Below, piece after piece: positions 1 through 10,000 of a stretch of 64,000 nt of DNA. The notes under the pieces were generated by a model. It was given only the letters and a program-made list of their open reading frames with translations, searched no databases and had not been told where the DNA came from. Source of the DNA: Candidatus Accumulibacter sp. UBA704 (GTDB taxonomy: Bacteria > Pseudomonadota > Gammaproteobacteria > Burkholderiales > Rhodocyclaceae); assembly GCA_002304785.1 (NCBI GenBank), contig DBMG01000013.1, forward strand, positions 17,486-81,485. Direction: 5' to 3'. The position numbers were made by a program, and so were the translations under genes. The first letter of the stretch is position 1, and each line of letters starts with the position of its first letter.

Positions 1-956
1 GCGGTGGCGATGATGGTCAGCGAGCCGCCTTCCTCGATATTGCGCGCCGCGCCGAAGAAGCGCTTCGGCTTTTGCAGCGCATTGGCGTCCACGCCGCCGG
101 TGAGCACCTTGCCGGAAGCTGGCTGCACGGTGTTGTACGCTCGCGCCAGGCGGGTGATGGAGTCGAGAAGGATGACCACATCCTTCTTGTGTTCGACCAG
201 GCGTTTGGCTTTCTCGATGACCATTTCGGCGACCTGCACGTGCCGCGTCGCCGGCTCGTCGAAGGTCGAGGCGACGACCTCGCCGCGCACTGAGCGCGTC
301 ATTTCGGTAACTTCCTCGGGGCGCTCGTCGATCAGTAGGACTATCAGGTTGATGTCGGGATGATTGGCGGTGATGGCGTGTGCGATGTGCTGCATCATCA
401 CCGTCTTGCCGCTCTTCGGGCTGGAAACAAGCAGACCGCGCTGGCCCTTGCCGATCGGCGAGATGATGTCGATGATGCGGCTGGTGATGTTTTCCTCGCC
501 GCGGATTTCGCGCTCCAGCTTGATGTGCTTTTCCGGATGCAGCGGCGTGAGGTTTTCGAACAGGATCTTGTTCTTCGATGCCTCGGGTGCTTCGCCGTTG
601 ATCTTGTCGACCTTGACCAGCGCGAAGTAGCGCTCGCCGTCCTTCGGCGTACGGATCTCGCCTTCGATGGTGTCGCCAGTGTGCAGATTGAAGCGGCGGA
701 TCTGACTCGGGCTGACATAGATGTCGTCGGTGCTGGCCAGGTACGAAGTGTCCGGAGAGCGCAGGAAGCCGAAACCGTCGGGCAGCGTTTCCAGCGTGCC
801 GTCGCCGAAAATCGTCTCGCCCTTCTTGGCCTGGTTCTTGAGCAGGGCGAAAATCAGTTCGTGCTTGCGCAGTCGGTTGGCGCCCTCGATATCGTTGGCA
901 ACGGCCATGTCGAGCAATTGGCTGACATGAAGGGCTTTGAGTTCGGATAAATGCAT
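1..956 (-). CDS. rho: Transcription termination factor Rho (3' end beyond window)
   Basis: Hexameric RNA-dependent ATPase/helicase that ends transcription at C-rich, untranslated RNA. 318 complete codons are present; the last ~100 residues (family length ~420) lie left of the window. The start MHLSELK matches the usual Rho N-terminus (MNLTELK). Visible in order: N-terminal helix bundle (1-45), cold-shock RNA-binding fold (~50-118), and the P-loop PKSGKT (180-185), followed by the ATPase core with LLIDERPEE and [11 protein letters not shown]. It lies downstream of trxA on the same strand, a common arrangement. The 214-bp gap before it may hold a leader/promoter, but I could not define one. Identification is secure. 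Confidence 0.97.
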   Translation of the reverse strand, partial: MHLSELKALHVSQLLDMAVANDIEGANRLRKHELIFALLKNQAKKGETIFGDGTLETLPDGFGFLRSPDTSYLASTDDIYVSPSQIRRFNLHTGDTIEGEIRTPKDGERYFALVKVDKINGEAPEASKNKILFENLTPLHPEKHIKLEREIRGEENITSRIIDIISPIGKGQRGLLVSSPKSGKTVMMQHIAHAITANHPDINLIVLLIDERPEEVTEMTRSVRGEVVASTFDEPATRHVQVAEMVIEKAKRLVEHKKDVVILLDSITRLARAYNTVQPASGKVLTGGVDANALQKPKRFFGAARNIEEGGSLTIIAT

Positions 957-1170
957 GTGCGGGGTTCGAAAAAGATAAGCCGGGGGTGCCGGAAGTCGTC
1001 ACGCGAATGACGCGAACAGAAGTGGTCTGGGTAAAGCCGGGATTTTTACGACGGAATTGCTGCGACTACGGGATCACGGATCGGATCAGGGCCTGAAAGC
1101 GCCAGCCGGGCTGGTTTGTTTCTGTTTTCAGGGAGCGCGGCCGAAAACTTTCAGGCGGAGCGTAGCTATT

Positions 1171-1497
1171 TTACAGGTGGCTGTCAATAAAGGCGACGAG
1201 CTGTGACTTGGACAGTGCGCCGACCTTGGTCGCCTCGACACTGCCGTTCTTGAACAGCATGAGCGTGGGAATGCCGCGGACGGCGAAATTCGCCGGAGTC
1301 GTAGGGTTGTCGTCGATATTGATCTTGGCGACCTTGAGGCGTCCGGCGTACTGGCCCGCGATATCGTCCAGAATGGGGGCGATCATCTTGCAGGGGCCGC
1401 ACCATTCCGCCCAGAAGTCCAGGAGGACCGGTTGCGGCGATTGCAGAACCTCGGTCGGGAAAGTGTCGTCAGTGACGTAATGAATGTGTTCACTCAT
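1171..1497 (-). CDS. trxA: Thioredoxin 1
   Basis: Cytosolic dithiol-disulfide oxidoreductase of 108 residues, the normal thioredoxin length. The redox motif WCGPC is intact (Cys33, Cys36), as is the cis-proline loop RGIPT (Pro77). A GAGG ribosome-binding site lies 7 bases before the ATG. It is followed by rho on the same strand and is divergent from the membrane-protein/channel pair starting at 1746. Thioredoxin reduces ribonucleotide reductase, methionine sulfoxide reductase and other thiol enzymes. Nothing unusual was seen. Confidence 0.97.
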   Translation of the reverse strand: MSEHIHYVTDDTFPTEVLQSPQPVLLDFWAEWCGPCKMIAPILDDIAGQYAGRLKVAKINIDDNPTTPANFAVRGIPTLMLFKNGSVEATKVGALSKSQLVAFIDSHL

Positions 1498-1745
1498 TGC
1501 ATGCCTCGTGGGATGTTGTAGTTGGGACGGGGTGATAGAGGGGCGATCCCGCGTCGAAGTTCTATCCTAGCGAAAAAAAAACGGCATTGGAAGCACGAAT
1601 CCGCACGAATCCGCGCGGGTGAGTCGTTTTCGCCGAATGCGCGGGCCAAATTGGCGTTGGCCGATCATTGCGCCGGGAGCGCCGTTTACAGCCCATACCC
1701 GACTCCGTATGATGCTTTTGGAAAATAACGCGGCAGGGAGCGACC

Positions 1746-2129
1746 ATGAATCTGGAAAAGGTCATTTTCGGTTTTTTTGTCATTTTCGCATGCACGCTGA
1801 ATTTCGGTTTCTTCATCGGCGATCTCGATAACGTCAAAGTGCATGATGCTGGACATCTGTTTGGGGCAGTCGTCGTCAATCTCATTGCGCTGGTAATGAA
1901 GTTCGGTGATCGCACGCACATCGGGGCGACCCATTTGGCCACCAGCATGGTGGCCATGCTGCAACTCCTCGCGGCATCGTTCGTCTGGATGTGGCAGGTC
2001 AATGTCAGCCATCTGGCCATGAACGGCGAAACGATGTCGACCATTGTCTCCCTGAGCGGAGGCGCGTTGGTGGCCAACCTCATTTCGGTCATCCTGCTGA
2101 TCAGCGAGACCCTGCGCCAGACGCGCTAG
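1746..2129 (+). CDS. Small integral membrane protein of unknown function
   Basis: A 127-residue protein that is almost entirely hydrophobic, with about four predicted membrane helices (roughly residues 4-24, 38-52, 66-84, 102-122). I do not recognise a characterised family. A good GGGAG ribosome-binding site lies 5 bases before the ATG. It ends 15 bases before the GTG start of the potassium channel gene, so the two are very probably co-transcribed. An accessory role for the channel is inference from position only. Confidence 0.75.
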   Translation: MNLEKVIFGFFVIFACTLNFGFFIGDLDNVKVHDAGHLFGAVVVNLIALVMKFGDRTHIGATHLATSMVAMLQLLAASFVWMWQVNVSHLAMNGETMSTIVSLSGGALVANLISVILLISETLRQTR

Positions 2130-2144
2130 TCCGGAACGCCGCGC

Positions 2145-3842
2145 GTGAACGAGGTTCTGTTCGTCATCCTGCGCCGGCTGCGCCGGCCGCTGATCGTCCT
2201 GATCATTGCCTATGCCGTCTCGGTGTGGGGGCTGGTGTTGATCCCCGGCATGGACAAGGACGGCAATGTCGTCCATCTGGGTTTCTTTCACGCCCTCTAC
2301 TTCATCAGCTATACGGCCACGACCATCGGATTCGGCGAAATTCCCTTTGAATTCACCGATCCGCAGCGGGTGTGGACCATTGTCTGCATCTATCTGTGCG
2401 TGGTTTCCTGGGCTTATGCGCTGGGCAGCATCTTTCATCTTTCGCAGGATCAGACGCTCCGCGATGCCGTGGCGCGGCGCCGTTTTGCCCTGCGTGTCGC
2501 CGCGATGCAGGAGCCATTCGTCCTGATCGTCGGGTACGGGCAAAGCGGGATCATGCTCGCGCGCATGCTGGACCGAATGAGCCAGCGCATAGTGATCGTC
2601 GAAACCCGCGCTGAGCGGGCGGCGCGGATCGAGATCGAGGAGTTTCAGTATCCGCCGCTTTTTCTCGCTGCTGACGGTCGATCGCCGGACGTGCTGGTCG
2701 ACGCGGGGGTGACGCACCGCAAATGCATGGCCATGGTGGCGCTGGCCGGCAATGACGATACCAACCAGTCGGTCGCCATCGGTGGCACGGTTCTCAATCC
2801 GTCGCTGCGCATCATAGCCCGGGTGCATACGCCGATTGCCCAGGCCAATCTCGAGTCCTTTCGCAATATCGAACAGATCAATCCGTTCCAGACCTTTGCC
2901 AACAACATTAAATTGGATATGGGTTCGCCCGAGCGATTGCGGGTGATCGAATGGCTTTCCGGGTTGCCCGGAGGGATGCGTCCGGAGCCCCTCAATCTGC
3001 CCAAGGGGCATTGGGTCGTGTGTGGCACGGGGAGTTTTTCACAGTATTTCCTGTCCGCGCTTGAGGGCGCGGGCGTGACGTGCTCGCTGGTGTCCGTCGA
3101 TCCGCAAAAACAGGTCGAAAGTGCGGCGGCCCAGCATCATGGTGGCGCCACGCGCGACATGATCGCTGCCGGAATCGAGCGGGCCGTGGGCTTGGTCGTA
3201 TGCACGGAAAATGATTCCTTTAATCTGGCCACGGTGACGCGGGCGCGCTCGATCAATCCGGGCATCTACGTGGTTATCCGGCAGGCCAACGCGGCCAATG
3301 CGAGCCTGATCGACGCCTCGATGGCCAACCTGCGGTTTGTCAAGGCGGAGGTCGTGTCGCACAAGGCCCGACAATTGCTGACCTCGCCGCTCCTCATCCG
3401 GTTCCTCAAGTATCTGGATGAGGACTCCGGGGACATGGCCCGGGAAACGGGAGCTCTGCTCGAGCAGCATGTGGCTGACAAGGTGCCGTTCATGTGGGTC
3501 TTCGACTGTTTTGCCTCGTACGCCGGGCTGCGCGAAGCGCTGGCGCCCGACGTCGATCCGCCGTTCTCGATCAGCGACTTGCTGATCAATCCGGAGCAGC
3601 CGCCCGAGCGCATCAGTGCTGTACCCCTGTTGCTTTTGCGCAAAAAGAAGGAAATTCCGTTGCCGCCGGAAGATACCCCTCTGATGTCCGGCGATCGAAT
3701 CCTCTTTGCCGGTCAGCGCGGCGAAGGGGGATTGCAGAAGCGTTTTCTCCTGGAACCGAGTCCGCTGACCTACGTCCGTACCGGAATGGAGCCGCCGCGC
3801 AGCTGGCTGTTTCGTCGCCTGCTGCAGCGGGACCGTCCCTGA
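2145..3842 (+). CDS. Two-helix potassium channel with two RCK domains
   Basis: 565-residue inner-membrane ion channel. TM1 (~15-35) and TM2 (~76-96) flank a pore loop whose filter reads TIGFGE (60-65), the K+ channel signature TxGYGD/E with Phe for Tyr. Two regulator-of-K+-conductance modules follow, each with a Rossmann nucleotide-binding start: GYGQSG near 130 and GTGSFS near 292. Most bacterial 2TM channels carry one RCK per chain; two in tandem resembles the GsuK/BK layout. The start is GTG with a weak ribosome-binding site; it fits because TM1 begins soon after. It probably forms an operon with the small membrane protein upstream. The gating ligand cannot be read from the sequence. Confidence 0.9.
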   Translation: MNEVLFVILRRLRRPLIVLIIAYAVSVWGLVLIPGMDKDGNVVHLGFFHALYFISYTATTIGFGEIPFEFTDPQRVWTIVCIYLCVVSWAYALGSIFHLSQDQTLRDAVARRRFALRVAAMQEPFVLIVGYGQSGIMLARMLDRMSQRIVIVETRAERAARIEIEEFQYPPLFLAADGRSPDVLVDAGVTHRKCMAMVALAGNDDTNQSVAIGGTVLNPSLRIIARVHTPIAQANLESFRNIEQINPFQTFANNIKLDMGSPERLRVIEWLSGLPGGMRPEPLNLPKGHWVVCGTGSFSQYFLSALEGAGVTCSLVSVDPQKQVESAAAQHHGGATRDMIAAGIERAVGLVVCTENDSFNLATVTRARSINPGIYVVIRQANAANASLIDASMANLRFVKAEVVSHKARQLLTSPLLIRFLKYLDEDSGDMARETGALLEQHVADKVPFMWVFDCFASYAGLREALAPDVDPPFSISDLLINPEQPPERISAVPLLLLRKKKEIPLPPEDTPLMSGDRILFAGQRGEGGLQKRFLLEPSPLTYVRTGMEPPRSWLFRRLLQRDRP

Positions 3843-3949
3843 TTGGCGCATAGGCGATGTCCCTGCTGTGGTTGTGGGCGTGCCGCTGTTCGCCGGGCAA
3901 ATGAGCTATAGTTTTCTCTGTTAATCACCCGATAGCCTAGAGGCACGCC

Positions 3950-4273
3950 ATGGCCTACGTTGTTACCGAGAATTGCATCAAGTGCAAATATACGGACTGT
4001 GTGGATGTCTGTCCGGTGGATTGCTTCCACGAAGGCCCCAATTTCCTGGTCATCGATCCGGAAGAGTGCATCGACTGCACGCTCTGCGTAGCCGAATGCC
4101 CGGCATCGGCGATTTTTGCCGAGGACGACGTTCCGGATAGCATGATCAGCTTCATCGAGCTGAACGCCGAACTGTCCAAGACCTGGCCTGTGATTACCGA
4201 GCGCAAGGAGCCGCTGGACGACGCCGACGCCTGGAACGGCGTGGCCGACAAGGTGGACAAGCTGGAACGCTGA
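3950..4273 (+). CDS. fdxA: 7Fe-8S ferredoxin
   Basis: Low-potential cytosolic electron carrier of 107 residues in the Azotobacter FdI/FdxA family. N-terminal cysteines at 9, 12, 17 and 21 and a second cluster at 40, 43, 46 and 50 match the pattern binding one [3Fe-4S] (Cys9, 17, 50) and one [4Fe-4S] centre (Cys21, 40, 43, 46). The ~50-residue C-terminal tail after the clusters is typical. The nuclease gene starts 18 bases after the stop, so read-through transcription is possible. The redox partner is unknown. Confidence 0.96.
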   Translation: MAYVVTENCIKCKYTDCVDVCPVDCFHEGPNFLVIDPEECIDCTLCVAECPASAIFAEDDVPDSMISFIELNAELSKTWPVITERKEPLDDADAWNGVADKVDKLER

Positions 4274-4291
4274 ATCGTACCGAAGGTGTCA

Positions 4292-7060
4292 ATGGAGATT
4301 GCCGGCGGCGAATTTGAGGCGGTTGCCTTGCCTCCGGGCGAGGCGTTTTTCGACGAACTCGCCGTGCGTCTGCTCGAGGGCGGGCGGGCGGAGCAGCTGA
4401 CTGGCGATCTCTCAGCATGGCAGGTGCTGGTGCCGGCCTTGCCGATGGCCATCGAACTGCGCGCGGCCCTGGTTCGGGCCAGCCGGAGGCCCCTGCTGCT
4501 CCCGCGTTTCGATACCCTGAGAAACTGGGTGCTCACCTCGTCTCTCGACGAAATGCCGGACCCTCTGCCGGAAAGCGAGCGCCTGATCCTGCTCCACGAA
4601 GCCTTGCGCGAAAAAGGCTGGTTTGATGAAGCTGCGCTGTGGGGCATCGCCGCCGAGATGGCGGGGTTGTTCGACGAACTGACGGCGGCCGCTGTGCAGT
4701 TGCCGGCAAGCGAGGCGGAACTCGCCGGGCAGCTGCAGCGGGCTTATGCCTCGCGCGCCTCGGCACCGTTGGCCTTTGAAGCGCGTGTCGTACATGAATT
4801 GTGGAAGGCGCTTTCCGCGGCGGGAACACCCGACACGGCGGCGGTGTATCGCCTGCGGCTCGCCGGGCTCGCGCGTCACGCCGAGCGACAGGCAACGGCG
4901 CAGCCGCTGCTGGTGTTGCTTGACGCGGCACCGGATGAATCCCTGGATCCGGCCGAACGCGACTTCCTGCGCCGCTACGGAGCGACCCAGCCGTTGCACG
5001 TATTCTTCCCCGCACCACGCGAGTCGCGCATCGTTCCTCTCCTGGTAACTCTGGATGCCGCCTGGCCGCTAGAAACGGAAGCCCCGCTGTCCGAGCGCGC
5101 GCACGAGTTGGCGCGACAGTATCCGGTCAGTCCGCTGGGCGAACGTCTCCAGTTCGTCCCGGCCGTGGGGCGCGAACAAGAGGCTCAGGCGGCTGTCGCG
5201 CAAGTGGGCGAGTGGTTGCAGACCGGCCTGCGCCGCATCGCCGTGATTGCCCAGGATCGGCTGACGGCGCGGCGCGTGCGCGCGTTGCTCGAGCGCGAAA
5301 ACGTGTTGGTCAGCGACGAAACCGGCTGGCTACTTTCCACTTCCCGCGCGGCGGCGGCGGTCGATGCCGTGCTCGAGACCACCGCGGGAAACGCCTACCA
5401 TCGCGATTTGCTCGATCTGTGCAAGTCACCTTTCGTTTTTTCCGACATCCCTGAAAGCGAGCGCAAAAGAGTCGTTTACTCGCTGGAAACGGCGATCCGG
5501 CAAGCCTCGGTCAAGTCCGGGCTGCCGCGCATCCGCCGCTGCTTCCTTCAATCCGATGTCGAGGACAAGTCGCAGGGATTGGCAGTGCTCGATCGCGTGG
5601 AGATAGCCACCACCCTGCTGCGTTCGAGGCCGACATCGCTGGCCGGCTGGCTCGGTCGTCTGCACAAGGCGCTGGATGCGCTCGGGGCCTTGGAGTCGCT
5701 CAAGGACGACGTGGCCGGCCAAGCACTGCTCGATTTGCTTGAGACGCGCCGGGATGAGCTGACGGGCAACACCGCGCAGTTTTCGTTCATTGCGTGGCGT
5801 GAATGGCTCAATCGCGAATTCGAGGCCGCCAGCTTCCGCGACAGCGCCATTGCCAGCCCGATCGTCGTGACCCCGCTCAACGCCGTCTGCCTGCGCCGCT
5901 TCGATGCTGCACTGCTGCTCGGCGGTGATGCGCGCCAGCTCGCGCCAGCCGGTCGCGGCGAGTTTTTCAACCAGTCCGTGCGCCGGGAACTGGGGCTGCG
6001 CACACGCGAGGAGGGAGAGCGCGAACTGCGCCGCGATCTTGAACTGCTGCTGGCTGTTGTGCCGCGGGTAACAGTGACCTGGCAATCGATGCAGGAGGGC
6101 GAATCCAACCTGCTGGCGCCGGAGTTCTCTCTGCTCTCGACCCTGCATCGACTGGCCTGGCAGGATGATTTGCACCGCCGTCCGTTGCCGGCGCGCGGTG
6201 AAGCCTTGCCTGACGCGACCACAGCGCCGGTTGCGACGCAGCGGGCCGTGCCGGTCGCGCTGCCCGAGCTGATTCCGCAACGCGTTTCGGTGAGCGGTTA
6301 TGCCAGCCTGGTTGCGTGTCCGTATCGCTTCTTCGCGCGTCACGTGCTGCGCCTTGGCGAGATGGACGAAGTCAGCGAGGAGATGGAAAAAAGCGACTAC
6401 GGCGAGCTCGTGCATCGCGTGCTGGAGCGATTCCACTCGCAATACCCGGTTGTTTCCGCTTACCCCGGCAATGTGGTTCTGGAGGGCTTGCAACGTTGCG
6501 TCGACGAGGTTTTTGGCCCCGCCGTCGAAGCCAATTTCCTGGCGACGGGATGGCGCCTGCGCTGGGAAAGGCAACTCGTCGGTTATCTGGACTGGCACCG
6601 AGGGCAGGAAGCACAAGGCTGGCGCTGGTTTGAGGCTGAGGCGCGCGTCAGTCGGGTGCTGCCGCTGGACAACGGAAAATCTGTACAGCTATACGGACGT
6701 ATTGACCGTATCGACCGAAATGAGAATGGCGACGCCGGGGTCGCTCTGTACGACTACAAGACGCAATCGGCCAAAGCCATCAAGGATCGGCTCATGGACG
6801 ATGTGCAATTGCCGGCTTATGCGTTGATGCACGGCAATGCCACGACGGCCGCCTATGTCGCGCTCGACGACGAGAAGGTAGTGGCAATGGCCTGCGGCGA
6901 AGCGGACAATTCGTTGATGGGTAAGGCCGAAGCGCAAGGGCGGCGACTGAGTCGGTCCCTCAGCGCTATGCATGCGGGGGCGCCACTGCCCGCTCATGGC
7001 ATCGATAGCGTTTGCCAGCGCTGTGAGATGAGCGGGCTGTGCCGGAAAGACTATACGTGA
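4292..7060 (+). CDS. AddB-like PD-(D/E)XK nuclease subunit
   Basis: 922-residue protein resembling the AddB half of AddAB double-strand break repair nucleases. The C-terminal third has a RecB-type nuclease core (RIDRID, then YDYKT near residue 830). Cys676 plus a C-terminal C-x2-C-x5-C (908, 911, 917) reproduce the four-cysteine iron-sulfur staple known in AddB. The N-terminal helicase-like part is degenerate, as in AddB. I chose ATG 4292 because GAAGG lies 5 bases upstream; an in-frame GTG two codons earlier lacks such a site. The last 4 bases overlap the helicase gene, implying translational coupling. The products would resect broken DNA ends for RecA. Confidence 0.9.
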   Translation: MEIAGGEFEAVALPPGEAFFDELAVRLLEGGRAEQLTGDLSAWQVLVPALPMAIELRAALVRASRRPLLLPRFDTLRNWVLTSSLDEMPDPLPESERLILLHEALREKGWFDEAALWGIAAEMAGLFDELTAAAVQLPASEAELAGQLQRAYASRASAPLAFEARVVHELWKALSAAGTPDTAAVYRLRLAGLARHAERQATAQPLLVLLDAAPDESLDPAERDFLRRYGATQPLHVFFPAPRESRIVPLLVTLDAAWPLETEAPLSERAHELARQYPVSPLGERLQFVPAVGREQEAQAAVAQVGEWLQTGLRRIAVIAQDRLTARRVRALLERENVLVSDETGWLLSTSRAAAAVDAVLETTAGNAYHRDLLDLCKSPFVFSDIPESERKRVVYSLETAIRQASVKSGLPRIRRCFLQSDVEDKSQGLAVLDRVEIATTLLRSRPTSLAGWLGRLHKALDALGALESLKDDVAGQALLDLLETRRDELTGNTAQFSFIAWREWLNREFEAASFRDSAIASPIVVTPLNAVCLRRFDAALLLGGDARQLAPAGRGEFFNQSVRRELGLRTREEGERELRRDLELLLAVVPRVTVTWQSMQEGESNLLAPEFSLLSTLHRLAWQDDLHRRPLPARGEALPDATTAPVATQRAVPVALPELIPQRVSVSGYASLVACPYRFFARHVLRLGEMDEVSEEMEKSDYGELVHRVLERFHSQYPVVSAYPGNVVLEGLQRCVDEVFGPAVEANFLATGWRLRWERQLVGYLDWHRGQEAQGWRWFEAEARVSRVLPLDNGKSVQLYGRIDRIDRNENGDAGVALYDYKTQSAKAIKDRLMDDVQLPAYALMHGNATTAAYVALDDEKVVAMACGEADNSLMGKAEAQGRRLSRSLSAMHAGAPLPAHGIDSVCQRCEMSGLCRKDYT

Positions 7061-10000
7061 GCCTGTCGTCCATGATTCAGAAAGCCCTCGATCCTTCACT
7101 CTGCGTCGTCGTCGAAGCGTGTGCCGGCAGCGGCAAGACCTGGCTGCTGGCCTCGCGCGTCGTGCGGCTATTGCTGGCCGGCGTGGCGCCGGGCGAGATA
7201 CTGGCGATCACCTTTACGCGCAAGGCGGCGCGGGAGATCGAGGAGCGCGTGGTGGACTGGCTGCGCCTGCTGGCGACAGCAGACGAGGCGCAGGTTGCCA
7301 CGTTTCTGCGTGAGCGGGGCGTGGAGCCGAACGAGCAGGCGACGCGCCTGGCGCGCGGCTTGTACGAACGGGTGCTGGCGGCACAACCGGGTCTGACGGT
7401 CAACACGTTCCACGGCTGGTTCCTGCAACTGGTTGATGCAGCACCGCTATCGGCCAATTTGGCCGGCGCGACGCTGGTCGATTCCGATTCGCGGCTGTTC
7501 GACGAGTTGTGGCAGTCGTTTGCCGCCGAACTGGCGAAAGCGCCGGAAGCGGAGTTGACGAGGAGTTTCGTCGGATTGCTCAGCGAGGCCGGCCTTGATT
7601 CGACGCGCCGGCTGATTCGCCGGGCATTTGATCGGCGCAGCGAGTGGCTGGCGTTCGGCGGGAAGCCATCGCAGGTGGAGGAAAAGGTCGTCGCGGGCTT
7701 GTCGGGCTTGCTTGGCGCAGGCCGGCCAGGCGATGCATTGTCCCGATTCTTTGCCGGCGACTGGGCGCCGGAGTTTCAGGCGTATCTCGGATTCCTCGAA
7801 ATGAGCGAACTGAAGGGCGACCTGCAGGCGGCGGCGGTCCTGCGTGCTGTGCTTCCGGGTTCGAGCATGCATCGGGATGACGAACGAATTTTCGAAGAGC
7901 TGAGGTCGGTATTGCTGACCAAAGACAATACGCTACGCGCCAGGAAACCGGGGAATGCCCTGGACAAGCGTTTCACGCCTGCAGGTGCGGCGCGTTTCTT
8001 GGATTTGCACGCCCGGCTCGGCGAACGGGTGTTGACGTGTCTCGAACGGCAGGTCGCCGAGCGCATTCTGCTGTTCAATCGGCAGGCGTGTGCCGTATTC
8101 GCGGCATTCCTTGATCATGTCGAAGCCTTCAAGCAGGCGAGGCGGCAGATCGATTTCGTCGATGCCGAGTGGAAAGTGCTGCAGCTGCTGCGCGACGAGG
8201 AAACGGCGGCGTTTCTGCAGGTCCGTCTTGATGCGCGTTACAAGCACGTGCTTCTGGACGAGTTCCAGGATACCAACCCGCTGCAATGGCAGATCCTGCG
8301 GGCGTGGTTCGATGCCTATTCGGACGCGGCGCGGCCCGGCGTTTTTCTGGTTGGCGACCCCAAGCAATCAATCTATCGTTTTCGCCGTGCCGAACCCCGG
8401 CTGTTCGGAGTTGCCGCCGACTTCCTGGCGCGCGAGTTCGGTGCCGTGCGCTGCGAGCAGGACGCCACCCGGCGCAATGCGCGGCCGATCACCGATGTCG
8501 TGAACGCGCTGTTTCTTGGCGTTCCCGAGTTCGCTCCGTTCCGTGAGCAGTGCTCGCTGGCCGGAACCTTGCCGGGACGCGTCGAATTGCTGCCGCTTAT
8601 TGGCCAGACCGAGGTCGAAAAAACGCCGGAGCGCGAGGGTTTGCGTGATCCACTGATCGAGCCGGACGTCGAACCGGAAGACTTGCGCCGCCGCCACGAG
8701 GCTGAGGCGCTGGCTGCCAGGATCAACGAAATTGTCGGACGTGGCGGCGTGGCGTGGCAGGTCGATGACAAGGGGAGCGACGGCCGCAGCGTGCAGCGTC
8801 CGGCGCGCTATGGCGACTTCATGCTGCTGGTGCGCTCGCGCACGCATCTGGCCTGTTACGAACGCGCTTTGAGCGCGGCGGGAATTCCGTTCGACGCCGG
8901 TTCGCGCGGCGGGTTGCTGGCGGCGCTGGAAGTGCGTGACATGGTGGCGCTGCTGGAGTGCCTGGTTACGCCGGTCGACGACCTGAAGCTGGCGCAAGCA
9001 CTGCGTTCGCCGGTGTTTGCGTGCAGCGACGAAGAATTGATGGCGCTTGCCCGACGTGACGAGGACTCATGGTGGGAGCGGCTGACGGCGTTGGCGGAAA
9101 GCGGCGATGCGCCGCCCCGGATGATGCGGGCCGCCAGCCTGCTGGTTGAATGGCTGAGCGATGCCGGCCGGTTGCCGGCGCACGACTTGCTCGACCGCAT
9201 CTTCCACCAGGGCGAAGTCCTGGCGCGCTATCGATCGGCCGTGCCGACGGCCATGGCGGCCGGGGTTGACGCCAACCTGCGCGCTTTGCTGCTGTTGGCC
9301 CTGGACCTCGATGGTGGACGCTATCCGAGTCTGCCGCGTTTCATCGACGAATTGCGCGATCTGCGCGATGCCGAATCCAGCGACGCGCCGGACGAAGGCG
9401 AGATCGAATCGCAACACGCCGATGCCGGCCGCGTGCGCATCCTCACCATCCACGGCGCCAAGGGGCTCGAAGCGCCTATAGTCTGGTTGCTGGGCGCCAA
9501 CGAATCGCCGCGTGGAGGCGAAGCCTGGGATGTGATCGTCGACTGGCCGCCGGACGATGCGGCGCCATGCCATTTTTCCTTTTATGGACGCCAAGCGGAT
9601 CGCGGCGCGGCGCGGCAGCCGATGTTTGAGGCCGAAACGGCGGCGGCCTGGCGCGAGGAACTGAATCTGCTCTACGTGGCCATCACGCGCGCGCGGCAGG
9701 TGTTCATCGCCAGCGGTACGGAGAACAGCAAGGGAAAGGACGGCACGCCGCACCGGTTGCTCGCGGCAGCGCTGGAAAAGCTCGGCAGTTCGGCCGCTCA
9801 TGGAGATGCGCTGCCATTGACTGATGCGGGCATGCCGGAAACGCCAGTTCCGCTCCACGGAAGCGTTTCGGCTTCCCTGCCCGCCACTGGCGAGCGCCGC
9901 CTGCCGCCGGAGGCCGCCGAGCGTTTTGGCATTCTGCTGCACGCCATGCTGGAGAAACGCAGCGAAGGCGAGCGAGACGATGGCTGGTGGACTGCGCTCG

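Noticed and set aside
1594..1613. Two tandem copies of CACGAATCCG upstream of the membrane protein gene
   Set aside because: Only two units with no partner feature; likely chance or a minor slippage event.
1686..3011. Long antisense open frame (441 codons) over the channel gene
   Set aside because: It is the complement of a clear channel gene, lacks a recognisable domain and a ribosome-binding site; such frames are common in GC-rich DNA.
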